DNA from: Thermoplasmata archaeon
GTDB taxonomy: Archaea > Thermoplasmatota > E2 > DHVEG-1 > B8-G13
Length of the DNA stretch: 6,216 bases
Assembly (NCBI GenBank): GCA_003649745.1
Contig: QMST01000033.1
Location: forward strand, 1 to 6,216
Direction: 5' to 3'
In this document: one piece after another, positions 1-5,244 of the stretch
Position numbering within the stretch: the stretch's first letter is position 1
How the letters are laid out: each line of letters begins with the position of its first letter
Position numbers and translations under genes: made by a program
Notes under the pieces: generated by a model
Seen by the model: the letters and a program-made list of their open reading frames with translations, nothing else
Told to the model about the DNA's origin: nothing
Database searches by the model: none

Positions 1-462
1 CAGATGCTCTGGCCTTATGTATTAGCCGGAGCCGTTCTTGCATTTGTTTTGATTCTCATAGGAATACCAGTACTACCTGTGGCAATAGGAATCTACTTAC
101 CATTTGGTTTGACAACAACAATATTTGCCGGTGGTATAGTGAGATACTTTACAGACAAGATCATAGCGAAAAAATATGGAACTGCGGAAGAGGAACAAAT
201 AAGTGCATGGGAGCTGGCTATAAAGAAAACAGGAGTCAAACCACAGGAGAAAGCTATAAGAACAGGCTTGTTACTCAGCGCAGGACTAATAGCTGGAGAG
301 GCATTAATGGGTGTAGCTGTAGCAGCATTAATAGTAGGCGGGATCAACCTTGCAGTGTTTACAACCGCGCCACACTGGCCATCATTACTAGTATGGGGTT
401 TTGTCGCATTACTACTAGGTTATATCCCACTGAGGGAGATACTTGCTGAAAAAACAAAATAA
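1..462 (+). CDS. OPT-family (oligopeptide/metal-chelate) transporter, C-terminal part
   Basis: This is the last 153 codons of an integral membrane transporter; the reading frame is open to the left edge, so the true start lies outside the window. The visible part has a hydrophobic segment (about residues 4-25), then a P-x-A-I-G-I-Y-L-P-F-G-L stretch (26-37) and an F-A-G-G-I-V-R-Y motif (42-49). A charged loop (50-87) follows, then the family-typical G-L-I-A-G-E-A-L-M-G motif (95-104), and one or two further membrane helices to residue 148. The Y-L-P and GLIAGEALMG motifs are hallmarks of the OPT superfamily, which takes up small peptides or metal-siderophore complexes by proton symport. The substrate cannot be told from this end. 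The gene overlaps the following PqqD-like gene by 20 bases, which suggests cotranscription. The ATG at position 4 is internal, not the start. Confidence 0.88.
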   Translation, partial: QMLWPYVLAGAVLAFVLILIGIPVLPVAIGIYLPFGLTTTIFAGGIVRYFTDKIIAKKYGTAEEEQISAWELAIKKTGVKPQEKAIRTGLLLSAGLIAGEALMGVAVAALIVGGINLAVFTTAPHWPSLLVWGFVALLLGYIPLREILAEKTK

Positions 463-799
463 AAAAGAGAAAATAACCATAGAAAAATTTCTAAGTTTTA
501 AACCAGTTAGAGAAAACTTTGAATGGTATAAGACAGATGAGAAACTAGTTAGAATAGTGGTACCAAAGTTCAAGGGAACACTAGGTAAAAAATTTTGTAA
601 AATAATGGGTAAGCAGGATACATTTACAGCTAATCTTGATAAAATAGGATCCATGGTATGGGAGAACTGTGACGGAAGTCATACAGTGAAAGATATTTTA
701 GATATCTTAGAGAAAGAATTTCCAAAAGAAGAAAATTTGTTGAATCGTCTCATAATATTTCTTCAACAAATGAAACGGTTAAAATACATCAGTTATTAA
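443..799 (+). CDS. PqqD-like (RRE-fold) small protein, TTG start
   Basis: This 118-residue protein resembles the PqqD family (PF05402), whose winged-helix fold acts as a peptide-recognition element for radical-SAM and other peptide-modifying enzymes. Visible family features are the PVRxxxxEW opening (residues 21-28), a basic strand around V-V-P-K-F-K-G (39-45), the core L-D-x-I-G-S-x-V-W-x-x-C-D-G (65-78), T-V-x-D-I (81-85), and a C-terminal helix ending in L-K-Y-I (113-116). No ATG is available before the conserved part. The TTG at 443 lies five bases after a GAGGGA ribosome-binding-like run (432-437) that sits inside the OPT gene, so translation is probably coupled. It is longer than classical PqqD (about 90 residues) because of an N-terminal extension. 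No precursor peptide or maturase is visible here, so the partner is unknown and may lie upstream. The stop overlaps the end of the convergent dph6. Confidence 0.82.
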   Translation: MLKKQNKKEKITIEKFLSFKPVRENFEWYKTDEKLVRIVVPKFKGTLGKKFCKIMGKQDTFTANLDKIGSMVWENCDGSHTVKDILDILEKEFPKEENLLNRLIIFLQQMKRLKYISY

Positions 800-1461
800 C
801 CGAGTCTAGCTTTTTTAACAATCAACATCCCATGGTCTCTCTTCCATTCCACCTCTACATTTTCTAAAACTATTTTTTTCTTTAAAATCGGCCCATCTAA
901 TACCAGAGTTTCATATTCCCCGCCTTCTCCAGCTATATTTATTTTATACTTGGTTTGAAGAGAAACTAATTCCTTAATACAGTTTTCATCAATGGTTCTT
1001 CCCAGCCATGATTTGTCTAATCCATTTGCCGAGACACTTACTATCATAATTTTAAAACCAGCCTGTAGTTCTTCCTCTAAAAGTTGCCTTTGTTTTTTAT
1101 GCCAGATAGGAGTAAATGATTTTATACCCACCATATGGCATATTTTTTCTATCCTGGTCCTTTGGTATTCTGATGATATTGCGCCACTTATTACGCCATC
1201 TATGTCAAGTTTCTCTAACACCTTTTTTAAGTCATTCAACTCTTTTTCTTTTTCACCAGGTGTAGATTCATAAACAATGGGAATATCCAGGGCTTTGGAT
1301 AAAAGCTTGGTAAGATGTATATTTACCCCATGGAACATCCATGAGTTAATATTTTCAGGCATAAGAGACACGAGATGAGATATTTCCCAGCCATATTGCT
1401 GTGTGATATATATTGAATATATTGAATCTTTTCCACCTGAAAATAATGCTGCAACTCTCAT
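796..1461 (-). CDS. dph6: Diphthine-ammonia ligase (Dph6, MJ0570-type PP-loop ATPase)
   Basis: Cytosolic enzyme of 221 residues that, by family, amidates diphthine to diphthamide on the conserved histidine of archaeal elongation factor 2, using ATP and ammonium. The PP-loop S-G-G-K-D-S lies at residues 8-13 for ATP binding. G-A-I-S-S-E-Y-Q-R-T-R is at 93-103 and the family signature G-E-G-G-E-Y-E-T-L-V-L-D-G-P at 178-191. Length matches archaeal single-domain members; the eukaryotic C-terminal RidA-like domains are absent. The ATG at 1461 sets the PP-loop at the usual distance from the N terminus. No strong ribosome binding site precedes it, and a TATA-like run 27-43 bases upstream fits a leaderless or short-leader message. 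It is transcribed divergently from the phosphorylase gene and converges on the PqqD-like gene with a 4-base overlap of the stops. Confidence in the family is high; no key residue appears missing. Confidence 0.93.
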   Translation of the reverse strand: MRVAALFSGGKDSIYSIYITQQYGWEISHLVSLMPENINSWMFHGVNIHLTKLLSKALDIPIVYESTPGEKEKELNDLKKVLEKLDIDGVISGAISSEYQRTRIEKICHMVGIKSFTPIWHKKQRQLLEEELQAGFKIMIVSVSANGLDKSWLGRTIDENCIKELVSLQTKYKINIAGEGGEYETLVLDGPILKKKIVLENVEVEWKRDHGMLIVKKARLG

Positions 1462-1487
1462 CAGATAATGTAAGCTATATCACGTTG

Positions 1488-1504
1488 TTTTAAATAAATT
1501 TATA
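1488..1504 (-). promoter_or_regulatory. Likely TATA box of dph6
   Basis: On the minus strand this A/T-only run reads TATAAATTTATTTAAAA and lies 27-43 bases before the dph6 ATG. With the usual archaeal distance of about 25 bases from TATA centre to transcription start, the message would begin within roughly 15 bases of the start codon. The exact box within the run cannot be fixed by eye. Confidence 0.5.
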
Positions 1505-1529
1505 GGGTTATACTCTTGTAAATTCAAAA

Positions 1530-1539
1530 CTAATTTAAG
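1530..1539 (+). promoter_or_regulatory. Possible TATA box of the phosphorylase-archease operon
   Basis: The sequence CTAATTTAAG resembles an archaeal TATA box. A start about 25 bases downstream would fall near 1559, just inside the ATG at 1556, and would leave a 15-base leader before the ATG at 1574. This agrees with 1574 being the real start of the phosphorylase. The region is A/T-rich throughout, so the call is tentative. Confidence 0.35.
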
Positions 1540-1573
1540 GTCATATCTTATTTAAATGTTCAGTGAGTTAGAT

Positions 1574-2335
1574 ATGAAGATAGGATTAATTAGTGGGTAT
1601 AAAATAAAGAGTCTAAAAAAATCTCAAATTATCGAGGTAGATACAAACTATGGTACGGTCTCTATTAATGCTTGGAAGATATCTCAGCATGATGTATTTT
1701 TTATAAAGAGACATGGCAAAGAATCTAATCTTCCACCTCACAAAGTAAACTATAGGGCGAATATACAGGCATTGGCTAGTTGTGGTGTTAAGAGAATAAT
1801 AGCATTAAATACTGTGGGCTCTTTAAATAAAAATATTAAACCTGGGGACCTTGTTATACCTCATGATTTTATTGATTTTACTAAAAACAGGGATTATACA
1901 TTTTATGATGATAGAAGATTTCATATAGAGATAAGCAAGCCCTTTTGTCCAGAGTTAAGAGTTTTAATACATGAAAATGCTAAGAGAATAAAAAAGACAG
2001 GGGTGCACAATGAAGGAGTTTACCTGGCGACAGAGGGGCCAAGACTTGAGACTGTTTCAGAGATAAAAATGTTTTCAAATTCTGCAGATATAGTGGGTAT
2101 GACCCTGATCCCAGAGCTCGTATTGGCTAGAGAAAAAGGATTATGTTACGCGTCCTTGTGCATAGTGTCAAACATGGCCGCTGGCTTACAAGATATGATA
2201 AAAGCTGATGACATAATAAAAACAAGCAGAAACCTAGAACCAATAATATCAGAGATAATAGTCTCAACAATAAAAAACATGGATGACAAAATTAGATGTA
2301 ATTGTATAGAGGCAGTGAAAGGTGCAGAAATATGA
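1574..2335 (+). CDS. 6-oxopurine nucleoside phosphorylase / S-methyl-5'-thioinosine phosphorylase (PNP/MTAP family)
   Basis: A 253-residue cytosolic enzyme of the PNP/MTAP family, which splits purine nucleosides with phosphate to a base and ribose-1-phosphate or methylthioribose-1-phosphate. From the chosen start, R-H-G at 46-48 and P-P-H-x-V-N-Y-R-A-N-I (54-63) are phosphate-site motifs. N-T-V-G-S-L (79-84), T-E-G-P-R-L-E-T (153-160) and V-G-M-T (174-177) follow the family pattern. The base pocket reads S-N-M-A-A-G (199-204). Adenine-specific MTAP has D-x-D here, and the N-x-A form is that of enzymes using 6-oxopurines such as methylthioinosine or inosine. An ATG at 1556 would add six residues. 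I prefer 1574 because family members start directly with M-x-I-G-x-I-x-G and a partial site GTGAG (1563-1567) lies six bases before it. The stop overlaps the archease start (ATGA), indicating one operon. The natural substrate, MTI or inosine/guanosine, is inferred. Confidence 0.87.
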   Translation: MKIGLISGYKIKSLKKSQIIEVDTNYGTVSINAWKISQHDVFFIKRHGKESNLPPHKVNYRANIQALASCGVKRIIALNTVGSLNKNIKPGDLVIPHDFIDFTKNRDYTFYDDRRFHIEISKPFCPELRVLIHENAKRIKKTGVHNEGVYLATEGPRLETVSEIKMFSNSADIVGMTLIPELVLAREKGLCYASLCIVSNMAAGLQDMIKADDIIKTSRNLEPIISEIIVSTIKNMDDKIRCNCIEAVKGAEI

Positions 2336-2748
2336 GGAAATATAAGATAATAGAGCACACGGCAGATGTTGGTATAAGAGCATGGGGTTCAACCATGATG
2401 GAATCATTTGAAAACACAGCTAAGGGGATGTTTGCAATCATCACCAACAATTCTAAAATAGACCACGTAGGTGAATACAAAATAGTGTTAAATGCTGATA
2501 GTGTTGAACATTTACTTGTGGACTGGTTAAACGAGCTTCTCTTTTTAAATACCACGCAGAATCTTGTATTTGGTGATTTCAATGTAGAACTGAGCAATAA
2601 CTATAAACATCTAAAGGCAATTGTGGGTGGCGAGGAGTACAATAGAGAAAAACATGGTTATGGTACTGAGATAAAAGCAGTGACATACCACATGCTTAAA
2701 GTAGAAAAAAAACCACCTTATACCATAGAGGTTTTGTTTGATATCTAA
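2332..2748 (+). CDS. Archease, activator of the RNA ligase RtcB
   Basis: A 138-residue protein of the archease family, which promotes guanylylation and multiple turnover of RtcB, the ligase that joins tRNA exon halves and other RNAs with 2',3'-cyclic phosphate ends. The family start I-x-E-H-T-A-D-V-G (residues 6-14) is present with the metal-binding aspartate D12. So are L-x-x-W-L-N-E-L-L (62-70), E-I-K-A-V-T-Y-H (113-120) and the C-terminal V-L-F-D-I (134-138) with its conserved aspartate. The reading frame extends upstream to a TTG at 2302. The ATG at 2332 is chosen because it gives the family-typical N terminus, has AGGTG at 2320-2324 seven bases ahead, and overlaps the phosphorylase stop as ATGA, so translation is probably coupled. 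RtcB itself is not in the window. Length is normal for archaea. Confidence 0.93.
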   Translation: MRKYKIIEHTADVGIRAWGSTMMESFENTAKGMFAIITNNSKIDHVGEYKIVLNADSVEHLLVDWLNELLFLNTTQNLVFGDFNVELSNNYKHLKAIVGGEEYNREKHGYGTEIKAVTYHMLKVEKKPPYTIEVLFDI

Positions 2749-2752
2749 GGAA

Positions 2753-2762
2753 ATGTTTATAT
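2753..2762 (+). promoter_or_regulatory. Likely TATA box of the DUF1858 gene
   Basis: The sequence AATGTTTATA lies directly after the archease stop and about 50 bases before the DUF1858 ATG. It predicts a transcription start near 2783 and a leader of roughly 25 bases. A perfect 10-base palindrome, AACAATTGTT (2787-2796), sits next to that predicted start. The ribosome-binding-like GTGATG (2799-2804) follows. The call rests on base composition and spacing only. Confidence 0.4.
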
Positions 2763-2808
2763 TGGTGATGCTGCCTTTCAGTTTAAAACAATTGTTAAGT
2801 GATGAAAA

Positions 2809-3021
2809 ATGGCTGAGAAAAAAATAACAAAGGATATGACCATAAGCGAGGTTCTCAACAAATACCCTGAAACAATCCTTGTTTTCTCGAAATTTAATAT
2901 AGGTTGTGCAGGTTGTTTTGCAGCAGCGTTTGAAAAAATAGAGGACATCGCCAGGGTTCACGGTACAGATGTAAAAGAACTACTTAAAGAGCTTAATGAT
3001 ATAATAAAAAAGAAAAAATAA
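2809..3021 (+). CDS. DUF1858 / hybrid-cluster-associated redox disulfide domain protein
   Basis: A 70-residue stand-alone protein matching the DUF1858 family, also known as the hybrid-cluster-protein-associated redox disulfide domain. Typical features are I-T-K-D-M-T-I-S-E-V-L-x-K-Y-P (residues 6-20) and the paired cysteines G-C-A-G-C at 32-36 (C33 and C36) at a helix start. A second helix with D-V-K-E-L-L-K-E-L-N (54-63) and a lysine-rich tail follow. The family is thought to bind metal clusters or cycle a disulfide, but its chemistry is not settled. Here no hybrid-cluster protein gene is near; instead it precedes the zinc-ribbon and feoAB genes, suggesting a link with iron or redox handling. 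The ATG at 2809 has GTGATG five bases upstream and gives the usual N terminus. It is probably a one-gene transcript, since a T-rich run follows its stop. Confidence 0.85.
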   Translation: MAEKKITKDMTISEVLNKYPETILVFSKFNIGCAGCFAAAFEKIEDIARVHGTDVKELLKELNDIIKKKK

Positions 3022-3050
3022 TTTTTTAACAATTAACTTTTTATGTTTTT
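3021..3050 (+). terminator. T-rich tracts after the DUF1858 stop; terminator and/or next promoter
   Basis: Directly after the TAA lies ATTTTTTAAC, followed by TTTTTATGTTTTT (3038-3050). Archaeal intrinsic termination works on such T tracts without a hairpin, so transcription of the DUF1858 gene may end here. The same A/T-rich stretch could hold the TATA box for the following zinc-ribbon gene. The two roles cannot be separated by eye. Confidence 0.35.
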
Positions 3051-3064
3051 AGGTGAGAAGTAGT

Positions 3065-3220
3065 TTGGAAAAGATTGTAACTTGTCCTCATTGTTCATTC
3101 AAATTTGATATTAGTTACGGTAGAGCGTTTGCCTGCAGAGGATGTCCATCTTCATATTTGAGTGATTGTAGTTTTGCTAAATGCCCAAGATGTGGTGAGG
3201 AATTCCCCATCAATTTTTAG
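3065..3220 (+). CDS. Small seven-cysteine zinc-ribbon protein of the feo cluster, TTG start
   Basis: A 51-residue protein that is easily missed because it starts with TTG. Its cysteines are at 7, 10, 24, 27, 35, 40 and 43: C-P-H-C (7-10), C-R-G-C-P (24-28), C35, and C-P-R-C-G-E-E-F-P (40-48). This layout fits one or two zinc knuckles or a metal-sensing ribbon. Small proteins with a C-P-x-C-G / C-x-x-C-P / C-P-x-C-G-x-x-F-P pattern occur beside feoA in other prokaryotes (recalled knowledge), which fits the position just before feoA. The start is set by an excellent AGGTGA ribosome binding site at 3051-3056, eight bases before the TTG. A GTG at 3053 lies inside that site and is unlikely to be used. 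No ATG is in frame. Its role is unknown; an accessory or sensing part in ferrous iron uptake is inferred. Confidence 0.82.
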   Translation: MEKIVTCPHCSFKFDISYGRAFACRGCPSSYLSDCSFAKCPRCGEEFPINF

Positions 3221-3224
3221 GTTT

Positions 3225-3243
3225 ACCGAAATTTTTTTAAATG
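3225..3243 (+). promoter_or_regulatory. Likely BRE/TATA promoter of feoAB
   Basis: The sequence ACCGAAATTTTTTTAAATG combines a BRE-like ACCGAAA with a T-rich TATA box, and starts five bases after the zinc-ribbon stop. It predicts a transcription start near 3262 and a leader of about 20 bases before the feoA ATG at 3281. It is the clearest promoter-like sequence in the window and means feoAB can be expressed apart from the genes upstream. Confidence 0.6.
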
Positions 3244-3266
3244 GTTAAACTATAATTGAACCGTTT
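3239..3266 (+). promoter_or_regulatory. 28-bp imperfect palindrome, candidate metalloregulator operator for feoAB
   Basis: The central 20 bases are GGTTAAACTATAATTGAACC, which match their own reverse complement at 16 of 20 positions. Adding the flanks AAAT and GTTT gives 22 of 28. The element lies between the TATA box and the predicted transcription start, where a bound repressor would block RNA polymerase. DtxR/MntR-family proteins bind such dyads as dimers when loaded with Fe(II) or Mn(II), and a member of that family is encoded just after feoB. That the two work together is inference. Confidence 0.5.
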
Positions 3267-3280
3267 TTCTGGGGGTTAAA

Positions 3281-3520
3281 ATGATCAAAAATATAATACC
3301 ATTGTTAAACCTTAGAGAGGGAAAGGAAGGAAAAATCGTAGAGCTCAGAGGGGGCTTTGGCTTCCAAAGGAAAATAAGAGTAATGGGCCTCCGGGAGGGG
3401 AAAAAAATTAGAATAGTTTCTATACAACCAGCAGGAGGACCTATAACTATAGAGGCTGAGGGAAACATGGTAACAATTGGTAGAGGAATGGCGCAGAGGA
3501 TATTTGTAGAGGTGGAATGA
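3281..3520 (+). CDS. feoA: FeoA, SH3-like ferrous iron transport protein
   Basis: A 79-residue cytosolic protein with the FeoA SH3-like beta-barrel pattern. It has an opening P-L-L-N-L-R-E-G-K-E-G-K-I-V (residues 4-17), a central glycine-rich G-F-G-F-Q-R-K-I-R-V-M-G-L-R-E-G (25-40), and a C-terminal strand I-G-R-G-M-A-Q-R-I-F-V (66-76). FeoA is thought to bind and stimulate the FeoB transporter. Length is normal for a single-domain FeoA. The ATG is chosen because it gives the usual N terminus; a GGGGG run lies five bases upstream (3271-3275). The stop overlaps the feoB start as ATGA, so the two are translationally coupled. A strong promoter with a palindrome lies directly upstream. Confidence 0.94.
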   Translation: MIKNIIPLLNLREGKEGKIVELRGGFGFQRKIRVMGLREGKKIRIVSIQPAGGPITIEAEGNMVTIGRGMAQRIFVEVE

Positions 3521-5232
3521 TGAAAAAAATCATTCTGATGGGCAGCCCAAATGTCGGCAAAAGTGTAGTATTCTCTAGGCTCACAGGTGCCAATGTTATT
3601 GCATCCAATTACCCAGGGACAACTGTCGATTTTTCAAAAGGCTCCATGCGATTAGATGGGGAAAAATATGAGATAATAGATGCACCAGGGACATACTCCT
3701 TAACACCCACGAATAAGGCTGAGGAAGTAGCACTGAAGATATTCAAGAAGGGCGATATAATAATAAATGTGGTTGATGCCACAAACTTAGAGAGAAACCT
3801 ATATCTAACATTGGAAATACTGGAGAAAAAGAAACCAACAATTGTTGCATTGAACCTATGGGATGAGGCTCAACACACTGGTATAACCATAGATGTTAAA
3901 AAACTCGAAGAAATCCTTGGAGTACCTGTAGTGCCTACAACCGCCTTGACTGGTGAGGGAATAAAAGAGCTAATATCCAGATTAAAAGAGGCTAAAATAT
4001 CGAAAACAAGGTCAACTAGTGAAAAAGAGAAATGGGTAAAAATAGGTAAAATAATAAAATCTGTTGAAAAAGTAGAGCATAGACATCATACTATAAGAGA
4101 AACCATAGTAGATGCCACTATTAAACCAGCCACTGGTATACCCTTGGCTTTTCTTATAATAATAGTTAGCTTCTGGGTTGTTAGATTCATAGGTGAAACC
4201 TTAGTCAACTATATATTTGACCCAATTTTCGAGCTTTATAAACCTGTTGCATTACAGATCAGTCATTTACTAGGACCAGGAATACTACATGATATAATCA
4301 TAGGTAGACTTGTAAATGGCGATATTAGTTTTATGGAGTCTATGGGGTTGCTAACAACAGGAATATACGTGCCATTCGCAGCTGTTCTACCATACATAAT
4401 AGCGTTTTATCTTATCCTCTCGATATTGGAGGACTCGGGTTATTTACCAAGACTAGCAACACTAGTAGACAATGTTTTTCACAAACTTGGAATGCATGGT
4501 CATAGTATTGTAACAGTATTCCTAGGCCTGGGTTGTAACGTCCCAGGAGCGTTGTCCACAAGAATACTAGAAACAAGGAAACAACGTTTCATCTCCGCAA
4601 CATTACTAGCAATTTCTGTACCTTGTATGGCTCAGACAGCCATGGTTTTTGGAATACTAGGTAGATATGGTCTGCAGTACATTCTCATGGTTTTCCTCAC
4701 GCTAATGATCCTATACCTGCTAATGGGTTTACTGCTAAACAAAATTATCCAAGGTGAAAGCCCTGAGATATTCCTTGAAATACCACCCTATAGGAGACCT
4801 AGTCTCCTAGCTACTTTGAAAAAAACATGGATGAGAGTAAGATGGTTTTTAAAAGATGCAATACCATGGCTGTTTCTAGGAGTGGTACTAGTTAACATCC
4901 TCTACTCCATTGGTTTCATCGACTGGATAGGAAACCTATTTGCACCAGTAATCGAGGGAATACTCGGGCTGTCAAAAGGAGCAACCACTGCTTTGCTAGT
5001 GGGTTTCCTAAGAAAAGACCTTGCAGTGGGAATGCTTCTACCATTGAACATGACACCTTATCAACTTGTTATAGCTGCGACAATACTAACAATATATTTC
5101 CCATGTGTAGCCACCTTCACAGTCCTCTTAAAAGAACTTGGTTTAAAGGATATGATAAAATCAACAGTGATAATGATACTAACAGCGTTAACTGTTGGAG
5201 GAATACTGAGATTAATACTAATAGGATGGTAA
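3517..5232 (+). CDS. feoB: FeoB, ferrous iron transporter with GTPase domain (short form)
   Basis: A 571-residue inner-membrane Fe(II) importer. The N-terminal G domain has G1 G-S-P-N-V-G-K-S (9-16), N-Y-P-G-T-T (31-36, switch I/G2), G3 D-A-P-G (55-58), G4 N-L-W-D (113-116) and G5 T-T-A-L-T-G (141-146). A short helical linker (about 155-203) follows, then the membrane part from about 207. The conserved transport cysteines are visible as G-C-N-V-P (C340), V-P-C-M-A-Q (C370) and F-P-C-V-A-T (C530), with two Gate-type repeats around 280-400 and 448-570. Many bacterial FeoB proteins exceed 700 residues; this one is compact, with a short linker and no C-terminal extension, but all core motifs are present. 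A second ATG directly follows the first (3520), so the exact start may shift by one codon. It overlaps feoA and is followed 12 bases later by the regulator gene. Confidence 0.95.
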   Translation: MMKKIILMGSPNVGKSVVFSRLTGANVIASNYPGTTVDFSKGSMRLDGEKYEIIDAPGTYSLTPTNKAEEVALKIFKKGDIIINVVDATNLERNLYLTLEILEKKKPTIVALNLWDEAQHTGITIDVKKLEEILGVPVVPTTALTGEGIKELISRLKEAKISKTRSTSEKEKWVKIGKIIKSVEKVEHRHHTIRETIVDATIKPATGIPLAFLIIIVSFWVVRFIGETLVNYIFDPIFELYKPVALQISHLLGPGILHDIIIGRLVNGDISFMESMGLLTTGIYVPFAAVLPYIIAFYLILSILEDSGYLPRLATLVDNVFHKLGMHGHSIVTVFLGLGCNVPGALSTRILETRKQRFISATLLAISVPCMAQTAMVFGILGRYGLQYILMVFLTLMILYLLMGLLLNKIIQGESPEIFLEIPPYRRPSLLATLKKTWMRVRWFLKDAIPWLFLGVVLVNILYSIGFIDWIGNLFAPVIEGILGLSKGATTALLVGFLRKDLAVGMLLPLNMTPYQLVIAATILTIYFPCVATFTVLLKELGLKDMIKSTVIMILTALTVGGILRLILIGW

Positions 5233-5244
5233 AAGTAGGATATC

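Noticed and set aside
992..1273. Plus-strand open frame opposite dph6
   Set aside because: It is a shadow of the clear dph6 coding strand, with no recognisable motifs or ribosome binding site.
1462..1573. Possible small RNA in the divergent intergenic region
   Set aside because: Only TATA-like A/T runs are visible; no stable hairpin or conserved RNA motif could be recognised.
2302..2331. Upstream TTG that would extend archease by ten residues
   Set aside because: The extension has no family match, lies inside the phosphorylase gene, and the ATG at 2332 has a good AGGTG site and ATGA overlap.
2611..2961. Minus-strand open frame with several cysteines across the archease and DUF1858 genes
   Set aside because: It spans two well-supported genes and an intergenic gap on the other strand and looks like a chance frame.
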